NCBI RefSeq assembly: GCF_020991065.1
Contig: NZ_CP087710.1
Coordinates: forward strand, 2,108,001-2,172,000
DNA: 64,000 bases
DNA from: Nocardioides okcheonensis
GTDB taxonomy: Bacteria; Actinomycetota; Actinomycetes; Propionibacteriales; Nocardioidaceae
Direction of reading: 5' to 3'
Each line of letters opens with the position of its first letter. Position 1 is the first letter of the stretch. Position numbers and translations under genes: made by a program. This document shows positions 19,603-29,064 of this stretch, one piece after another. The notes beneath the pieces are model-generated. The model had not been told where the DNA came from, did no database searches, and saw nothing but the letters and a program-made list of their open reading frames with translations.

Positions 19603-20226
19603 ATGACGACGCGGCTGATCCTGGCCCCCCACATGGACGACGAGGCCATGGGTTGCGGCGGCCTGATGGCCAAGCACCCCGACGAGTGCGTCGTCGTGGT
19701 GATGACCGACAGCGGCGAGGTCCGGGCCCGCGAGCACGCGGAGGCGATGCGGATCCTCGGCGTGGGCGAGTCGAAGGTCCTCGGCTTCCCGGACGGCGAG
19801 ACCCCGCAGCACATGACCGAGATGGTCGGCGCGATCGACGCGATCATGGCGGACCTGAAGCCCGACGAGCTCTACCTGCCCTACCCCTCGCTGCACCAGG
19901 ACCACATCGCGGTCTACGAGGCGGGGATGCGGTCGTGCCGGGTGTCGATGTCGCTGGACCACTGGTTCCCGCCGAGCGTCTACGTCTACGACATCGCCGT
20001 CTACGACGTGAACCTCTACCCCACCGACCTGCGGTGGAACGTCTTCGAGGCGCTTACCGAGGAGCACATCACCGCCAAGGAGGCCGCCTGCCAGGCCTAC
20101 CAGTCGGAGATCCCCACCGAGGTGCACCCGATCAACAGCGTGCGCCAGATCGCCGGCGCCCTCGGGCAGGTGCGCCTCGTGCCCTACGCCGAGCAGTACG
20201 CGCTGGTGCGGACGGTGCGCCGGTGA
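19603..20226 (+). CDS. PIG-L family N-acetyl-sugar deacetylase
   Basis: 207 residues. The zinc-binding motif APHMDDEAMGCGG (residues 8-20, PHxDDE) and the distal YPSLHQDH give the His-Asp-His triad of the LmbE/PIG-L fold. Family members remove N-acetyl groups from GlcNAc-type sugars, for example GlcNAc-inositol in mycothiol synthesis. Here the setting (a WbqC gene coupled by a GTGA overlap, glycosyltransferases on both sides) favours a polysaccharide or nucleotide-sugar substrate. Strong GGAGGAG ribosome site. Confidence 0.88.
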   Translation: MTTRLILAPHMDDEAMGCGGLMAKHPDECVVVVMTDSGEVRAREHAEAMRILGVGESKVLGFPDGETPQHMTEMVGAIDAIMADLKPDELYLPYPSLHQDHIAVYEAGMRSCRVSMSLDHWFPPSVYVYDIAVYDVNLYPTDLRWNVFEALTEEHITAKEAACQAYQSEIPTEVHPINSVRQIAGALGQVRLVPYAEQYALVRTVRR

Positions 20227-20873
20227 GGGTCGCCATCCACCAGCCCGACCTGCTCCCCTGGCCCGGGTTCTGGTTCAAGATGCTCCACAGCGACCGCTTC
20301 GTGCTCGCCGTGCACGACCAGCTCCAGAAGCACTGGGTGCAGCGGCGCGTGATGATGCGCGAGTCGTGGGTGACGCTGCCGCTGGAGACCAAGCCGCACC
20401 TGATCCCGATCAACGAGACGATCGTGAAGCCGGGCTGGCAGGACCACCTCGAGAGCTCCATCACCGGCCGCTACCGCGGCGCGCGGCACTGGAAGGACCG
20501 CGGGCCCGACGTGCTCGCGATGGTCCACGCCGTCGACTCCCACAACCTCGCCGACATCAACCACCAGCTGATCCTCGCGATGCGCGACTACCTCGGCATC
20601 ACGACGGAGGTCGTGGTCACCGACCCGCCGCAGGAGAAGGCGGCCGACCGGGTGCTCGAGCAGCTGCAGATGGTCGGCGCGACGTCGTACCTGTCCGGGA
20701 CGGGCGCGAAGGACTACCTCGGCGAGGAGGCGCAGGCGAAGTTCCGCGAGCTCGGCATCGGCCTGGAGTTCTCCGACCACCTCAAGACCACCGGTGACTC
20801 GATCGTCACCGTCCTGATGGACTACGACGACCCGATGGAGGTCGTCGCGCGCGAGGTCTCGGCGCCCGCCTGA
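20223..20873 (+). CDS. WbqC-family protein
   Basis: 216 residues. It begins RVAIHQPDLLPWPGFWFKML, the hallmark of the WbqC family (IHQP-x-Y/L-x-PW-x-G-F). The family is found in O-antigen and capsule loci next to sugar aminotransferase, acetylase or deacetylase genes; its biochemical role is not established. GTG start inside the stop of the PIG-L gene. The last 52 bp overlap, tail to tail, the GT87 gene on the other strand. Confidence 0.85.
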   Translation: MRVAIHQPDLLPWPGFWFKMLHSDRFVLAVHDQLQKHWVQRRVMMRESWVTLPLETKPHLIPINETIVKPGWQDHLESSITGRYRGARHWKDRGPDVLAMVHAVDSHNLADINHQLILAMRDYLGITTEVVVTDPPQEKAADRVLEQLQMVGATSYLSGTGAKDYLGEEAQAKFRELGIGLEFSDHLKTTGDSIVTVLMDYDDPMEVVAREVSAPA

Positions 20874-22045
20874 GCGGCGGGCCTCCCGGGCGCGAGCCCG
20901 GCCAGGCAGACGCCGAGGAGCATCGCGGCGTCGACGTTGTCGAGGAGCCAGCCCGCCCCGTGGGCGTCCGACCAGCGGATCACCGGCGTGTGGAGGTAGG
21001 CGAAGCCGACGACCAGCAGCCCGGCGACGCGCGGCAGCCACTGCTCACGCGTGGCGAGCACGATCCCCGCGAGCGGGAGCCAGATCTGGTGGTGCGGCCA
21101 CGCCACCGGGGTGGCGACCACCGCGGCGCACCCGATGAGCACGGCCGCGGCGACGTGGTCACCCGCGCGCCGGGCCCGCTGCGCGTGCCAGTAGGCGGCG
21201 AGCACCACCACGCCGCCGACGGCGAGCCACAGCACCGTGCGTGCCGTCCCGTCGACGCCCGACCGCGCGAGGACCCCCATCACGGAGCTGTTGAAGCGCA
21301 GCTCGACGTCGCCGACGCGCTCGGTCTCGAAGACGGCCTGCGTCCAGAACGTCCGCGTCTCGGACGGCATCACGACGGCGGCGAGCACGCCGCACACCGC
21401 GAAGGTCGCCACGGAGGTGGCGAGGGCACGCCACTGCCGCGTGACGGCGAACCATCCCCAGGCCACCATCGGGGTGAGCTTGACCGCCGCGGCGAGCCCG
21501 ACGAGCGCACCCCGCGCCCGGTCGGGCACGTAGCGGCCGATGTCGAGGACGACCAGCGCGGCCAGCACCAGGTTGACCTGCCCCGTGACGAGGTCGCTCT
21601 GGACCTGCGCCGACCCGAGGAAGGCCCCGACCGCCAAGCCGAGCACCGCCAGCCTCGCCGCGACCGCGACCGGCCACGGGCGGGACGAGACGACGAGCCC
21701 CACCAGCGCGACCGCCACGGCGATGCAGAGGGTCAGCCAGAGCAGGCCGGTCGTCCGGGGGTCGAGCCAGGTCAGCGGGCGCAGCACGATCGCTGCGAAC
21801 GGCGGGTAGGTGAAGCCGTACCGTCCGCCGTCCAGGGTGAACTCGTACAGCGCCTCGCCGCGGTCGAGGGCGTCGATCGCGCCGATGTAGACGGCGATGT
21901 CACCCGCGGGTCCCACGTCCGCGTCGGCGGCGAGCCTCCAGTCGCTGACCATGTGGCGTACCGCCCACAGCGCCGCGAGGACCAGCGCGAGCGGCAGCGC
22001 CAGACCTCTCCCGGGCAGGCGCCGTGCCGTCCGTGCCGCGTCCAC
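20822..22045 (-). CDS. GT87-like membrane glycosyltransferase (polyprenyl-phosphate-mannose type)
   Basis: 407 residues with 10-11 hydrophobic helices. The first extracellular loop has DIAVYIGAIDALDRGEALYE and GFTYPPFAA, the acidic loop and YPP motif of GT-C mannosyltransferases of family 87 (DUF2029, mycobacterial PimE relatives). These use a lipid-linked sugar on the outer face of the membrane. GTG start at 22045 with GGAGG 8 nt upstream; the frame extends 28 codons further without a site. It converges and overlaps with the WbqC gene. Confidence 0.85.
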   Translation of the reverse strand: MDAARTARRLPGRGLALPLALVLAALWAVRHMVSDWRLAADADVGPAGDIAVYIGAIDALDRGEALYEFTLDGGRYGFTYPPFAAIVLRPLTWLDPRTTGLLWLTLCIAVAVALVGLVVSSRPWPVAVAARLAVLGLAVGAFLGSAQVQSDLVTGQVNLVLAALVVLDIGRYVPDRARGALVGLAAAVKLTPMVAWGWFAVTRQWRALATSVATFAVCGVLAAVVMPSETRTFWTQAVFETERVGDVELRFNSSVMGVLARSGVDGTARTVLWLAVGGVVVLAAYWHAQRARRAGDHVAAAVLIGCAAVVATPVAWPHHQIWLPLAGIVLATREQWLPRVAGLLVVGFAYLHTPVIRWSDAHGAGWLLDNVDAAMLLGVCLAGLAPGRPAAQAGAETSRATTSIGSS

Positions 22046-22252
22046 GTGGGATCCTCCGGTCGTGCGTGGGTCGGGCGCTCCTCGAGCACCGAGGACTCGG
22101 ACCCCGCCGTGCGGGATCGTCGTCATCATCGCCGACGACGACCCGTGCGGGGCAACCTGGGCGGCCCCGCAGGTGTCGGCACGTGTCCGGGGCAGTCCCG
22201 TGCCAGGACCCTGCGCGTGGGTCCGAGGCGTTCACCGGCGCCGGTCGTTCAC

Positions 22253-22258
22253 TAACCT
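22253..22258 (+). promoter_or_regulatory. -10 element, leaderless start of the second GT87 gene
   Basis: TAACCT, 6 nt, ATG at 22265; no ribosome site. Confidence 0.45.
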
Positions 22259-22264
22259 CACCGC

Positions 22265-23617
22265 ATGCAGGGGGAGTGGCCGGCGGCCGGGGTGAGCAGC
22301 GTGCGACGTCGTCGTGGCGTGCCGTGGGTGTGGTGGGGGCTGGCAGCGGTCCTGACCACGGTCTCGGCGCTCACGAAGCTGCCGTGCCTGCGCGGCGGCG
22401 CCGACACCGACCGCCTCGCGACGACCCAGTGCTACAGCGACATCCCGCTCTTCTACGTCGGGCGCGGCCTCGCCGCCGACTTCGGATGGTTCGGCCACCT
22501 GCTTCCCGGCTACCGCGACCTCGAGTACCCGCCCGTCGTCAACCTCTTCATCGAGGCGAGCGCGCACCTGACCCACCTGGTGCGCGGGATCCCGCAGTCC
22601 GAGCTCCGCGACCGCCGGATGCTGACGGAGGCGGGCACCTACGACCTGCCGGGCATGGCCGCGGAGGAGCGCACGTTCTTCCTCCTCAGCTGCGCGGGCC
22701 TGCTCGTCGCGGTGCTCGTCGCGCTGGCGGCGGCCTGGCGGGCCGGCTGGACGGTCGGCGACCGGCTGTCGTGGGTGGCGGTCGCGCCCCTCGTGGTGCT
22801 CACCGTGACGCTCAACTGGGACGTCGTCGCCCTGGCGTTCGCCGTGCTCGCACTCGTGGCCTGGCAACGCCGACAGCCCGCGCTCCTCGGGACGTGGGTG
22901 GCCCTCGGGACGGCCGCCAAGCTTTTCCCGCTCGTCCTGCTGGCAGCGGCCGTCATCCTGCTCGCGCGCCCCGGCTCGCGTCGGGCCCTCGCGCCGGTCC
23001 TCACGTCGTTCGTCGTCGTCACCGCCCTGGCGAACGCGCCGCTGCTCCTCTCCGACCGTGACGCCTGGAGCGAGTTCTGGACGAGCAACGCCGACCGGCC
23101 CTCCTACTTCGGCTCGGCGTGGCTCGCGCTGCGCATGGTCGGCCACCCGGTGGGGGCGGAGACGCTGAGCCTGGTGCTCGCGGCCGGGATGCTCCTCACG
23201 TGGCTGGCACTCGCCGCGCTGACGTGGACCCGACGGATCGAGCCGACGCTGGCCGAGCTGTCGCTGGTGTTCCTGCTCGTCTTCTTCGCCCTCGGCAAGG
23301 TCTACTCGCCGCAGTACTCGCTCTGGGTGGTCCTCGGTCTCCTGGTCGTCACCAGGTCCCACCGGCTGGTGCTGCTGGTGGCGGCGGCCGAGACCTGGCA
23401 CTACGTGGCGACGTGGCTCTACATCCGGGGGATGACCACGCCCGAGCAGGGCATCGACCGGACCTACTGGTCCTCGATCGCGCTGCGGCTCGCCGCCGAG
23501 GGCCTGGTCGTCGTCCTCGTCCTCCTGCGCGCGCGCCGGCGGGCGGCCGAGGCGCGCGGCGCCTCGCCCGCGCCGGAGCCACCGACCGCGACCGATCCGG
23601 TCAGCCGCGCTCGGTGA
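22265..23617 (+). CDS. GT87-like membrane glycosyltransferase (second copy)
   Basis: 450 residues with about ten hydrophobic helices. The first loop contains CYSDIPLFYVGRGLAADFGWF and DLEYPPVVNLF: the acidic residue plus YPP signature of GT-C family 87. A later KVYSPQYSLWVV segment near 350 is also usual for this group. It probably transfers a sugar from a polyprenyl carrier outside the cytoplasmic membrane. It diverges from the GT87 gene at 20822 across 219 bp and overlaps the end of the minus-strand glycosyltransferase by 17 bp. Confidence 0.82.
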   Translation: MQGEWPAAGVSSVRRRRGVPWVWWGLAAVLTTVSALTKLPCLRGGADTDRLATTQCYSDIPLFYVGRGLAADFGWFGHLLPGYRDLEYPPVVNLFIEASAHLTHLVRGIPQSELRDRRMLTEAGTYDLPGMAAEERTFFLLSCAGLLVAVLVALAAAWRAGWTVGDRLSWVAVAPLVVLTVTLNWDVVALAFAVLALVAWQRRQPALLGTWVALGTAAKLFPLVLLAAAVILLARPGSRRALAPVLTSFVVVTALANAPLLLSDRDAWSEFWTSNADRPSYFGSAWLALRMVGHPVGAETLSLVLAAGMLLTWLALAALTWTRRIEPTLAELSLVFLLVFFALGKVYSPQYSLWVVLGLLVVTRSHRLVLLVAAAETWHYVATWLYIRGMTTPEQGIDRTYWSSIALRLAAEGLVVVLVLLRARRRAAEARGASPAPEPPTATDPVSRAR

Positions 23618-24683
23618 TCCTGTCGGCCGTGCGTCGCGCCAGGCGCCTCGCGGAGACGTACGCCCGTCCGGCGGCGCCGTAGCGAGGCGCGTGCGCCTGG
23701 TAGTGCTGCATCCGCACCGCGTGGGGCAGCAGCGACGGCGAGCCCTCGGCGGTGATGGCGGCGAACGCCTCGTCGAGCCGCGAGCGGACGAGCTCGGCGC
23801 TGTGGCGCGACCGCACCCACGCGCGTCCTGCCTCGGCTCGGGCGTCGAAGGTCGCGCGGTCGTGGTCGAACCAGTCCATCGCCTCCAGGGTCCGGTCGCA
23901 CATGTCGACGACGTCGGAGTCGGCGATCACCGACGCGTGCTCCGGGAGCATGTACTCCTTGGCGCCGTCGCCGGTGAACCCGACGACGTAGCAGCCCGAC
24001 GCCATCGCCTCGGCGCCCGGCAGCCCGACCCCCTCCCGCTCGGCGCCGAACAGGAAGATCGCGGCCCGGCCGAGCTCCTCGGCCACCTGCTGCTGCGTCA
24101 TGCCGTCGATGAGCACGATCTCCCACCCGTCGAGACGACCCGAGCGGCGCACGAGCTGGACCGCGCCGAGCAGGTCCTCGCGTCGCCGGCGCGGCATCAG
24201 CGCGATCCGGCGCTCCTTGGGACGGGGCTCGAACCAGTCCTCGATCTGGACCGGCACGTCGTGGAGCGGGAAGCCGTCGTGGCAGGCGCGCTCGAGGAAG
24301 GTGTGGATCGCGTCCGAGACGGTGAGGGCGGCGGTGGCCTGCGGCCAGCCGGGATAGGCGCCGGGCACGTCGGTGAGGAAGTCGCTGTCGGAGAACACGA
24401 AGTCCATGCCCTGGCACAGCATCACGACCGGCTCCCCCTGCGACAGGAAGCTCCACTTCGAGCCGCCCGTCTCCGGCATCACCAGCACGTCCCCGGCCGC
24501 GAAGTCGAGCTCGGTCCCGGTGTCGACCGGGGCGGTCGATCCCCACGACTCGTAGGCGAAGCCCAGCGTGCCGTGCCAGACCCGCGCGTCGTGCCCGAGC
24601 GCGCACAGGTGCTCGACGTAGCGGTAGATCACCTTGATGCCACCGCTCGGCGAGGGCAGGTCGGGCGCCATGATCCGGATCAC
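23601..24683 (-). CDS. glycosyltransferase, GT4-like
   Basis: 360 residues. It opens IRIMAPDLPSPSGGIKVIYRYVEHL, the GT-B acceptor loop. The donor site is EREGVGLPGAEAMASGCYVVGF (E-x7-E pattern, near 215-235). RRRREDLLGAVQLV and a C-terminal helix rich in His/Arg complete the fold. GTG at 24683 was chosen because it keeps the first beta strand; the frame is open for 150 more codons upstream, but that part is antisense to the ABC flippase gene. Divergent from the flippase gene. Confidence 0.82.
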   Translation of the reverse strand: MIRIMAPDLPSPSGGIKVIYRYVEHLCALGHDARVWHGTLGFAYESWGSTAPVDTGTELDFAAGDVLVMPETGGSKWSFLSQGEPVVMLCQGMDFVFSDSDFLTDVPGAYPGWPQATAALTVSDAIHTFLERACHDGFPLHDVPVQIEDWFEPRPKERRIALMPRRRREDLLGAVQLVRRSGRLDGWEIVLIDGMTQQQVAEELGRAAIFLFGAEREGVGLPGAEAMASGCYVVGFTGDGAKEYMLPEHASVIADSDVVDMCDRTLEAMDWFDHDRATFDARAEAGRAWVRSRHSAELVRSRLDEAFAAITAEGSPSLLPHAVRMQHYQAHAPRYGAAGRAYVSARRLARRTADRITERG

Positions 24684-24765
24684 GAGCCGATTCAACCAGT
24701 CCCGGGTGGACCGCGATCCCGGATGACAGGATGGGAGCCATGTCTGTCCTGGAGGAGGGAACTCG

Positions 24766-26622
24766 GTGCTGAACCTCCGTGGCGGCCCCGTCGAGCGCGC
24801 GGCACGCCTGCTCGGCATCCCGCCCGGGACCGGCGAGCTGGTCACCGACGAGACCCGGCGCAAGCTGCTGCTCTCCGGCGGCGGCTCCATCGTGCTCTCG
24901 CTCCTCGACACCCTCGGCGTCGTGGCGATGCTGCCGATGATGCAGTACATCACCGACCAGGACCGGGACTCCGGAGCGCTCGGCGTCGTCAACCGCCTGC
25001 TCGGCGAGCCGGGCGACCGCGTCCTGGTGGGAGTCCTCGCGCTGATCATCGTCGGGGCGTTCGTGGTCAAGGACCTCTTCGCGCTGGTGTTCCGGTGGTG
25101 GCAGCTCGGCTTCATGGCGCACAACCAGGTCGCCATCCAGGCCAGGCTGCTCGAGGGCTACCTGACCGGGCCCTACGCCTGGCACCTCACCAAGAACACC
25201 TCCGACAAGCTCTGGACCGTCAGCGGTGCGGTCGGGCTCGGCTACACGAGCGGGCTCACCGCCACCCTCGGCTTCTTCACCGAGGTGCTCACCATCGGCT
25301 TCATCTTCGTGTCGCTGCTGTTCGTGTCGCCCGTGGCCACGCTCGCGGCGCTCGTCTACTTCGGCCTGGCCGGCCTCGTCGTCCAGCGCGTGATCCGGCC
25401 GCGCATCCTGCAGGCCAGCCAGCGCAACCTCGAGGCCTCGCAGGCGGTGTCGAAGTCGTCGCTCCAGGCGCTGACCGCCGTCAAGGAGATCAAGCTCAGG
25501 CAGGCGCACGGGCCCTTCGTCGCCACCTTCACCGAGGCGAGCGACATGGGGGCGCGGGCCGGCGCGACCGCGTCGTGGCTCTCGGAGGTCCCGAAGTACT
25601 TCCTCGAGATGGTCTTCATCGTCGGCGTCGGACTGCTCGCCATCGGCGCGTCCTCGACCAGCTCGTCCGGGGAGAGCCTCACCCTGATCGGCATCTTCAC
25701 CGCCGCCGGCACGCGCATCCTGCCCAGCGCCGTGCGCCTGATCAACGCCCTCGCCGGCATCCGGTTCGCCCGCGCCCCGCTCGCCCACGTCGTCCAGGAG
25801 AACCGGGCGCTCCAGGACGAGCGCAACGCCGAGGCGGCCGCGCGGGTCACCGACGTCGTTCCCACCGGCGACGTCGAGGTCCGCGGCCTGACCTTCGCCT
25901 ACGCCGACCAGCCCGAGGACCACGTGCTGCGCGGCGTCGACCTCGACGTCCCGCAGGGACGCACCATCGCCATCGTCGGCTCCAGCGGCGCCGGCAAGTC
26001 GACCTTCGTCGACATCCTGCTCGGGCTGCACCGCCCGGCCGCGGGGTCGATCACCGCCGGCGGCACCAGCATCTTCGACAACCTGCCCGACTGGCAGCGC
26101 CAGCTCGCCGTCGTGCCGCAGGACGTGACGCTCCTCGACGAGACGCTGCGCGCCAACATCGCCTTCGACGAGGAGGTCGACGAGGCCCGGCTCGACGAGG
26201 CCCTCGAGCGCGCCCAGCTCAGCGACCTCGTGCGCTCGCTCCCCCTCGGCCTCGACACCGAGGTCGGCGAGCGGGGCGTCCGCCTCTCGGGCGGCCAGCG
26301 CCAGCGGATCGGCATCGCCCGGGCGCTCTACCGTCGTCCGCGGCTGCTCGTGCTCGACGAGGCCACCTCCGCGCTGGACAACGAGACCGAGCGCCGGCTC
26401 ACCGAGACCATCGAGGGCCTGAAGGGCACGATGACCATCGTCATCGTGGCCCACCGGCTCTCGACCGTCCGGCACAGCGACCGGCTGGTCTTCATGTCGC
26501 AGGGGAGGGTCGCGACCGTCGGCACCTTCGACGAGGTCGCCGCGGACAACGCCGAGTTCGCGCGACTGGTGGAGCTCGGCCAGCTCACCCCGACGACGGC
26601 CGGCGCGCAGGCGGACGCGTGA
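24766..26622 (+). CDS. ABC transporter, PglK-like lipid-linked oligosaccharide flippase
   Basis: 618 residues: a fused membrane (about six helices, 30-330) and nucleotide-binding half-transporter. Walker A is GSSGAGKST (near 406), the signature LSGGQRQR (near 506), Walker B LLVLDEATSALD, H-loop AHRLST. Length and order match PglK/MsbA-type exporters, and the locus has no Wzx gene, so flipping of a lipid-linked glycan is the best reading. GTG start with GGAGGAGGGA 5 nt upstream. The next GT2 gene overlaps its stop by 4 bp. Confidence 0.85.
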   Translation: MLNLRGGPVERAARLLGIPPGTGELVTDETRRKLLLSGGGSIVLSLLDTLGVVAMLPMMQYITDQDRDSGALGVVNRLLGEPGDRVLVGVLALIIVGAFVVKDLFALVFRWWQLGFMAHNQVAIQARLLEGYLTGPYAWHLTKNTSDKLWTVSGAVGLGYTSGLTATLGFFTEVLTIGFIFVSLLFVSPVATLAALVYFGLAGLVVQRVIRPRILQASQRNLEASQAVSKSSLQALTAVKEIKLRQAHGPFVATFTEASDMGARAGATASWLSEVPKYFLEMVFIVGVGLLAIGASSTSSSGESLTLIGIFTAAGTRILPSAVRLINALAGIRFARAPLAHVVQENRALQDERNAEAAARVTDVVPTGDVEVRGLTFAYADQPEDHVLRGVDLDVPQGRTIAIVGSSGAGKSTFVDILLGLHRPAAGSITAGGTSIFDNLPDWQRQLAVVPQDVTLLDETLRANIAFDEEVDEARLDEALERAQLSDLVRSLPLGLDTEVGERGVRLSGGQRQRIGIARALYRRPRLLVLDEATSALDNETERRLTETIEGLKGTMTIVIVAHRLSTVRHSDRLVFMSQGRVATVGTFDEVAADNAEFARLVELGQLTPTTAGAQADA

Positions 26623-27485
26623 GCGTGCCCGTCTGCTCGGTCGTCATCCCGACCTACGACGCCGCGCACCTCATCGGCCAGCAGCTGGAGGCCCTGGCCA
26701 CGCAGGTCGACGCGCCGCCGTTCGAGGTCGTCGTGGCCGACAACCGCTCCACGGACGACCTCGCGGGAGCCGTGGCGGCGTGGGACGACCGCCTGGACGT
26801 CCGGCTCGTCGACGCCTCGCGCGCCCAGGGGGTGTCGGTGGCCCGCAACGTCGGGATCGAGCACGCCCGGACCGACCGGATCCTGATCTGCGACGCCGAC
26901 GACGTGGTCAGCCCCGGGTGGGTGCGGACCATGTCCGACGGTCTCGACGACCACCCGCTCGTCAGCGGACCGGTCGAGACCTCGCGCCTGTCGGGACGCT
27001 CCGCTGCCTGGGTGCCGATCGACGAGCGCACCGCGGGCCTCTTCGAGACCTGGGAGGGCCGGACCTACGGGATCGGTGGCAACGTGGGGCTCCGGCGAGG
27101 AGTCTGGGCGGCCGTCGGGGGGTTCGACGAGGACTACCCCGCCGGCGCCGAGGAGATCGACTTCGCCTGGCGGGCCGCCGACCTCGGCCACACCTTCGCC
27201 TACCTCCCCGACGCCCTCGTGCACTACCGGATCCGCACCGACCTGCGTGGCGTCCTGCGCCAGCAGTACAACTCGGGACGCGGCACCGCGACCCTCTACG
27301 CGAAGTTCCGCCCCGCCGAGGTCGTGCCCAAGTCCGTGCCCCGCCGGATCCACCACGAGCTGCTCCTGCTCAAGGGCTTCCCCTGGCGCGGCACCGCCGA
27401 CCAGCGCCGGATGTGGCTGACGGTGATGGCCTTCGAGGCGGGCAAGCTCGTCGAGGCGCGGCGCCTGGGCAGTCCGGCCCCGTGA
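26619..27485 (+). CDS. glycosyltransferase family 2
   Basis: 288 residues: VCSVVIPTYDAAHLIGQQL at the start, VADNRSTDDL, then the DXD segment ICDADDVVSPGW (near 90) and GGFDEDYPAGAEEIDFAWRA (ED acceptor motif near 175). Cytosolic GT-A enzyme with unknown donor and acceptor. GTG start inside the ABC gene stop codon (GTGA), so it is translationally coupled to the flippase. Confidence 0.87.
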   Translation: MSVPVCSVVIPTYDAAHLIGQQLEALATQVDAPPFEVVVADNRSTDDLAGAVAAWDDRLDVRLVDASRAQGVSVARNVGIEHARTDRILICDADDVVSPGWVRTMSDGLDDHPLVSGPVETSRLSGRSAAWVPIDERTAGLFETWEGRTYGIGGNVGLRRGVWAAVGGFDEDYPAGAEEIDFAWRAADLGHTFAYLPDALVHYRIRTDLRGVLRQQYNSGRGTATLYAKFRPAEVVPKSVPRRIHHELLLLKGFPWRGTADQRRMWLTVMAFEAGKLVEARRLGSPAP

Positions 27486-27500
27486 GCGTGGTCGCGTCAC

Positions 27501-27506
27501 TACAGT
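27501..27506 (+). promoter_or_regulatory. -10 element before the hexapeptide acyltransferase
   Basis: TACAGT, 7 nt, GTG at 27514. It supports 27514 as the real start and an internal promoter in the glycosyltransferase run. Confidence 0.4.
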
Positions 27507-27513
27507 GACACCC

Positions 27514-28056
27514 GTGACGGTTCTCGGACGCCTGGTGGAAGCGCCGCCCTCCCTGCGGTGGCACCGCAGCAGCCTTGTGTCGCGCACCCTCTACCGACGA
27601 GCCTTCGGCAGCTTCGGCGAGGGGAGCGTCATCGTCCGGCCGCACATCATCCGGCGACCGCAGCAGATGCACATCGGCTCCGGGTGCGCCATCTTCGAGG
27701 ACGTCTGGCTCCAGTGCGAGCACGACCAGAGCCGGATCACCATCGGCGACCGCGCCAACTTCGGTCGCTGCGTCGAGATCGCCTCGACGGACCCGATCAC
27801 CCTCGGGGACGACTGCGTCGTCGCCTTCGGCGCCCTCATCACCTCGGGCGACCACGACCGCGCGGACCGGCACCAGGTCCGCGCGACCGGGCCCATCACG
27901 ATCGGCAACGGCGTCTTCATCGGACAGGGCGCCATCGTCCTGGGCGGGGTGACGATCGGGGACGGGGCGTCCGTCGGCGCCAACGCGGTCGTCACCCGCG
28001 ACGTCGCGCCGGGCCAGACCGTGGTGGGCGTGCCGGCGCGGCCGGTCGGCGGCTGA
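27514..28056 (+). CDS. left-handed beta-helix (hexapeptide) acyl/acetyltransferase
   Basis: About 180 residues. Repeated hexapeptides are visible: IHIGSGC-like, ITIGDRANF, ITLGDDCVV, ITIGNGVFIGQGAIVLGG and VTIGDGASVGANAVV, then GQTVVGVPARPV, the usual WcaF/maltose-acetyltransferase-like ending. The likely catalytic His is in ITSGDHDRADRH. It probably O- or N-acetylates a sugar of the surface glycan. The GTG at 27505 would add three residues; the -10 spacing favours 27514. Confidence 0.85.
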   Translation: MTVLGRLVEAPPSLRWHRSSLVSRTLYRRAFGSFGEGSVIVRPHIIRRPQQMHIGSGCAIFEDVWLQCEHDQSRITIGDRANFGRCVEIASTDPITLGDDCVVAFGALITSGDHDRADRHQVRATGPITIGNGVFIGQGAIVLGGVTIGDGASVGANAVVTRDVAPGQTVVGVPARPVGG

Positions 28057-28059
28057 GCC

Positions 28060-29064
28060 GTGCGGGTCCTCCTGGTCAGTCCCCGCTTCCACGGCTACCA
28101 CGCAGCGATCTCGAGCTCGCTGGCCGAGCGCGGGCACGTCGTCACCACCCACCTCTACGACGACCACGGCGGCATCGCGGGCCGCAGCTGGCACCAGCTG
28201 CGCCACCAGCTGCCCCACAAGCTCGGCGCCGGCCGCCTGCGCACCCTCGCCCGGGAGCAGACTGCGCGCGCAGTGGCCGCGGTCGGGCGGGCACGCCCGC
28301 AGGCGGTCGTCGTGGTCAAGGGCGACACCCTCGACGACGACTTCTGGGACGCCCTCGCCGGCCTCCCCCGCGCGACCTGGCTCTACGACGAGGTCCGCCG
28401 CACCCGCTGGACGCCGGAGCGGCTCGCCGCCGCCGGCCCCCTCCTGTCCTACTCCGCGCAGGACACCGACGACCTCGTCGCCCGCGGCCTGCCGGCGCGC
28501 CACCTGCCGCTCGCCTTCGACCACCGCCTGGTGCCGGAGCCGACGACGCTGCGCACGCCGCAGGTCACGTTCGTCGGCGCGCGCTACGCCTCCCGCGAGG
28601 CCGTGCTGACGCTGCTCCACGACCGCGACGTCCCGGTGCGCGCCTACGGCCGGGACTGGTCGGGCCACCCGGTCGACCGGTTGCGGACCTGGCGCATCGG
28701 CGCCCCGCCGGTGCCGTCCGAGCGCGACCTCGACCGCGCCCACGCCTACGACGTGATGGCCGCGTCCGCCGCGACCCTCAACCTGCACGGCGACCAGGAC
28801 GGCTTCACCATGCGGACCTTCGAGGCGGCCGGGGTCGGCGGCGTCGAGCTGGTCGACCGCGACGACGTCGTCGACCTCTACGAGCCCGGCACCGAGGTGC
28901 TGACCTGGACCACCGGCGAGGAGCTCGTCGAGCTCTGCCGCCGCGTGCAGCGCGACCGCGACTGGACGGACCGGATCCGCCGCGCGGCCCGTGCCCGCAC
29001 CCTGGCCGACCACACCTTCGACCGACGCGCCGCCGTCCTGGAGGACTCGTGGGACACGGTCTGA
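28060..29064 (+). CDS. CgeB-like glycosyltransferase (GT-B)
   Basis: 334 residues. It begins RVLLVSPRFHGYHAAISSSLAERGH. A central WLYDEVRRTRWTPERLAAAGPLLSYSAQD segment and the C-terminal LNLHGDQDGFTMRTFEAAGVGGVELVDR (donor-site Glu/Gly) are as in spore-maturation CgeB and related family 1 glycosyltransferases. GTG start 4 bp after the acyltransferase stop, so the two are one unit. The sugar is not predictable. Confidence 0.8.
   Translation: MRVLLVSPRFHGYHAAISSSLAERGHVVTTHLYDDHGGIAGRSWHQLRHQLPHKLGAGRLRTLAREQTARAVAAVGRARPQAVVVVKGDTLDDDFWDALAGLPRATWLYDEVRRTRWTPERLAAAGPLLSYSAQDTDDLVARGLPARHLPLAFDHRLVPEPTTLRTPQVTFVGARYASREAVLTLLHDRDVPVRAYGRDWSGHPVDRLRTWRIGAPPVPSERDLDRAHAYDVMAASAATLNLHGDQDGFTMRTFEAAGVGGVELVDRDDVVDLYEPGTEVLTWTTGEELVELCRRVQRDRDWTDRIRRAARARTLADHTFDRRAAVLEDSWDTV

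Noticed and set aside
23464..26475. 1,003-codon minus-strand open frame
   Set aside because: Covers the flippase gene in antisense; low-complexity composition; only the 24683-23601 part, in a different frame, is a real gene.
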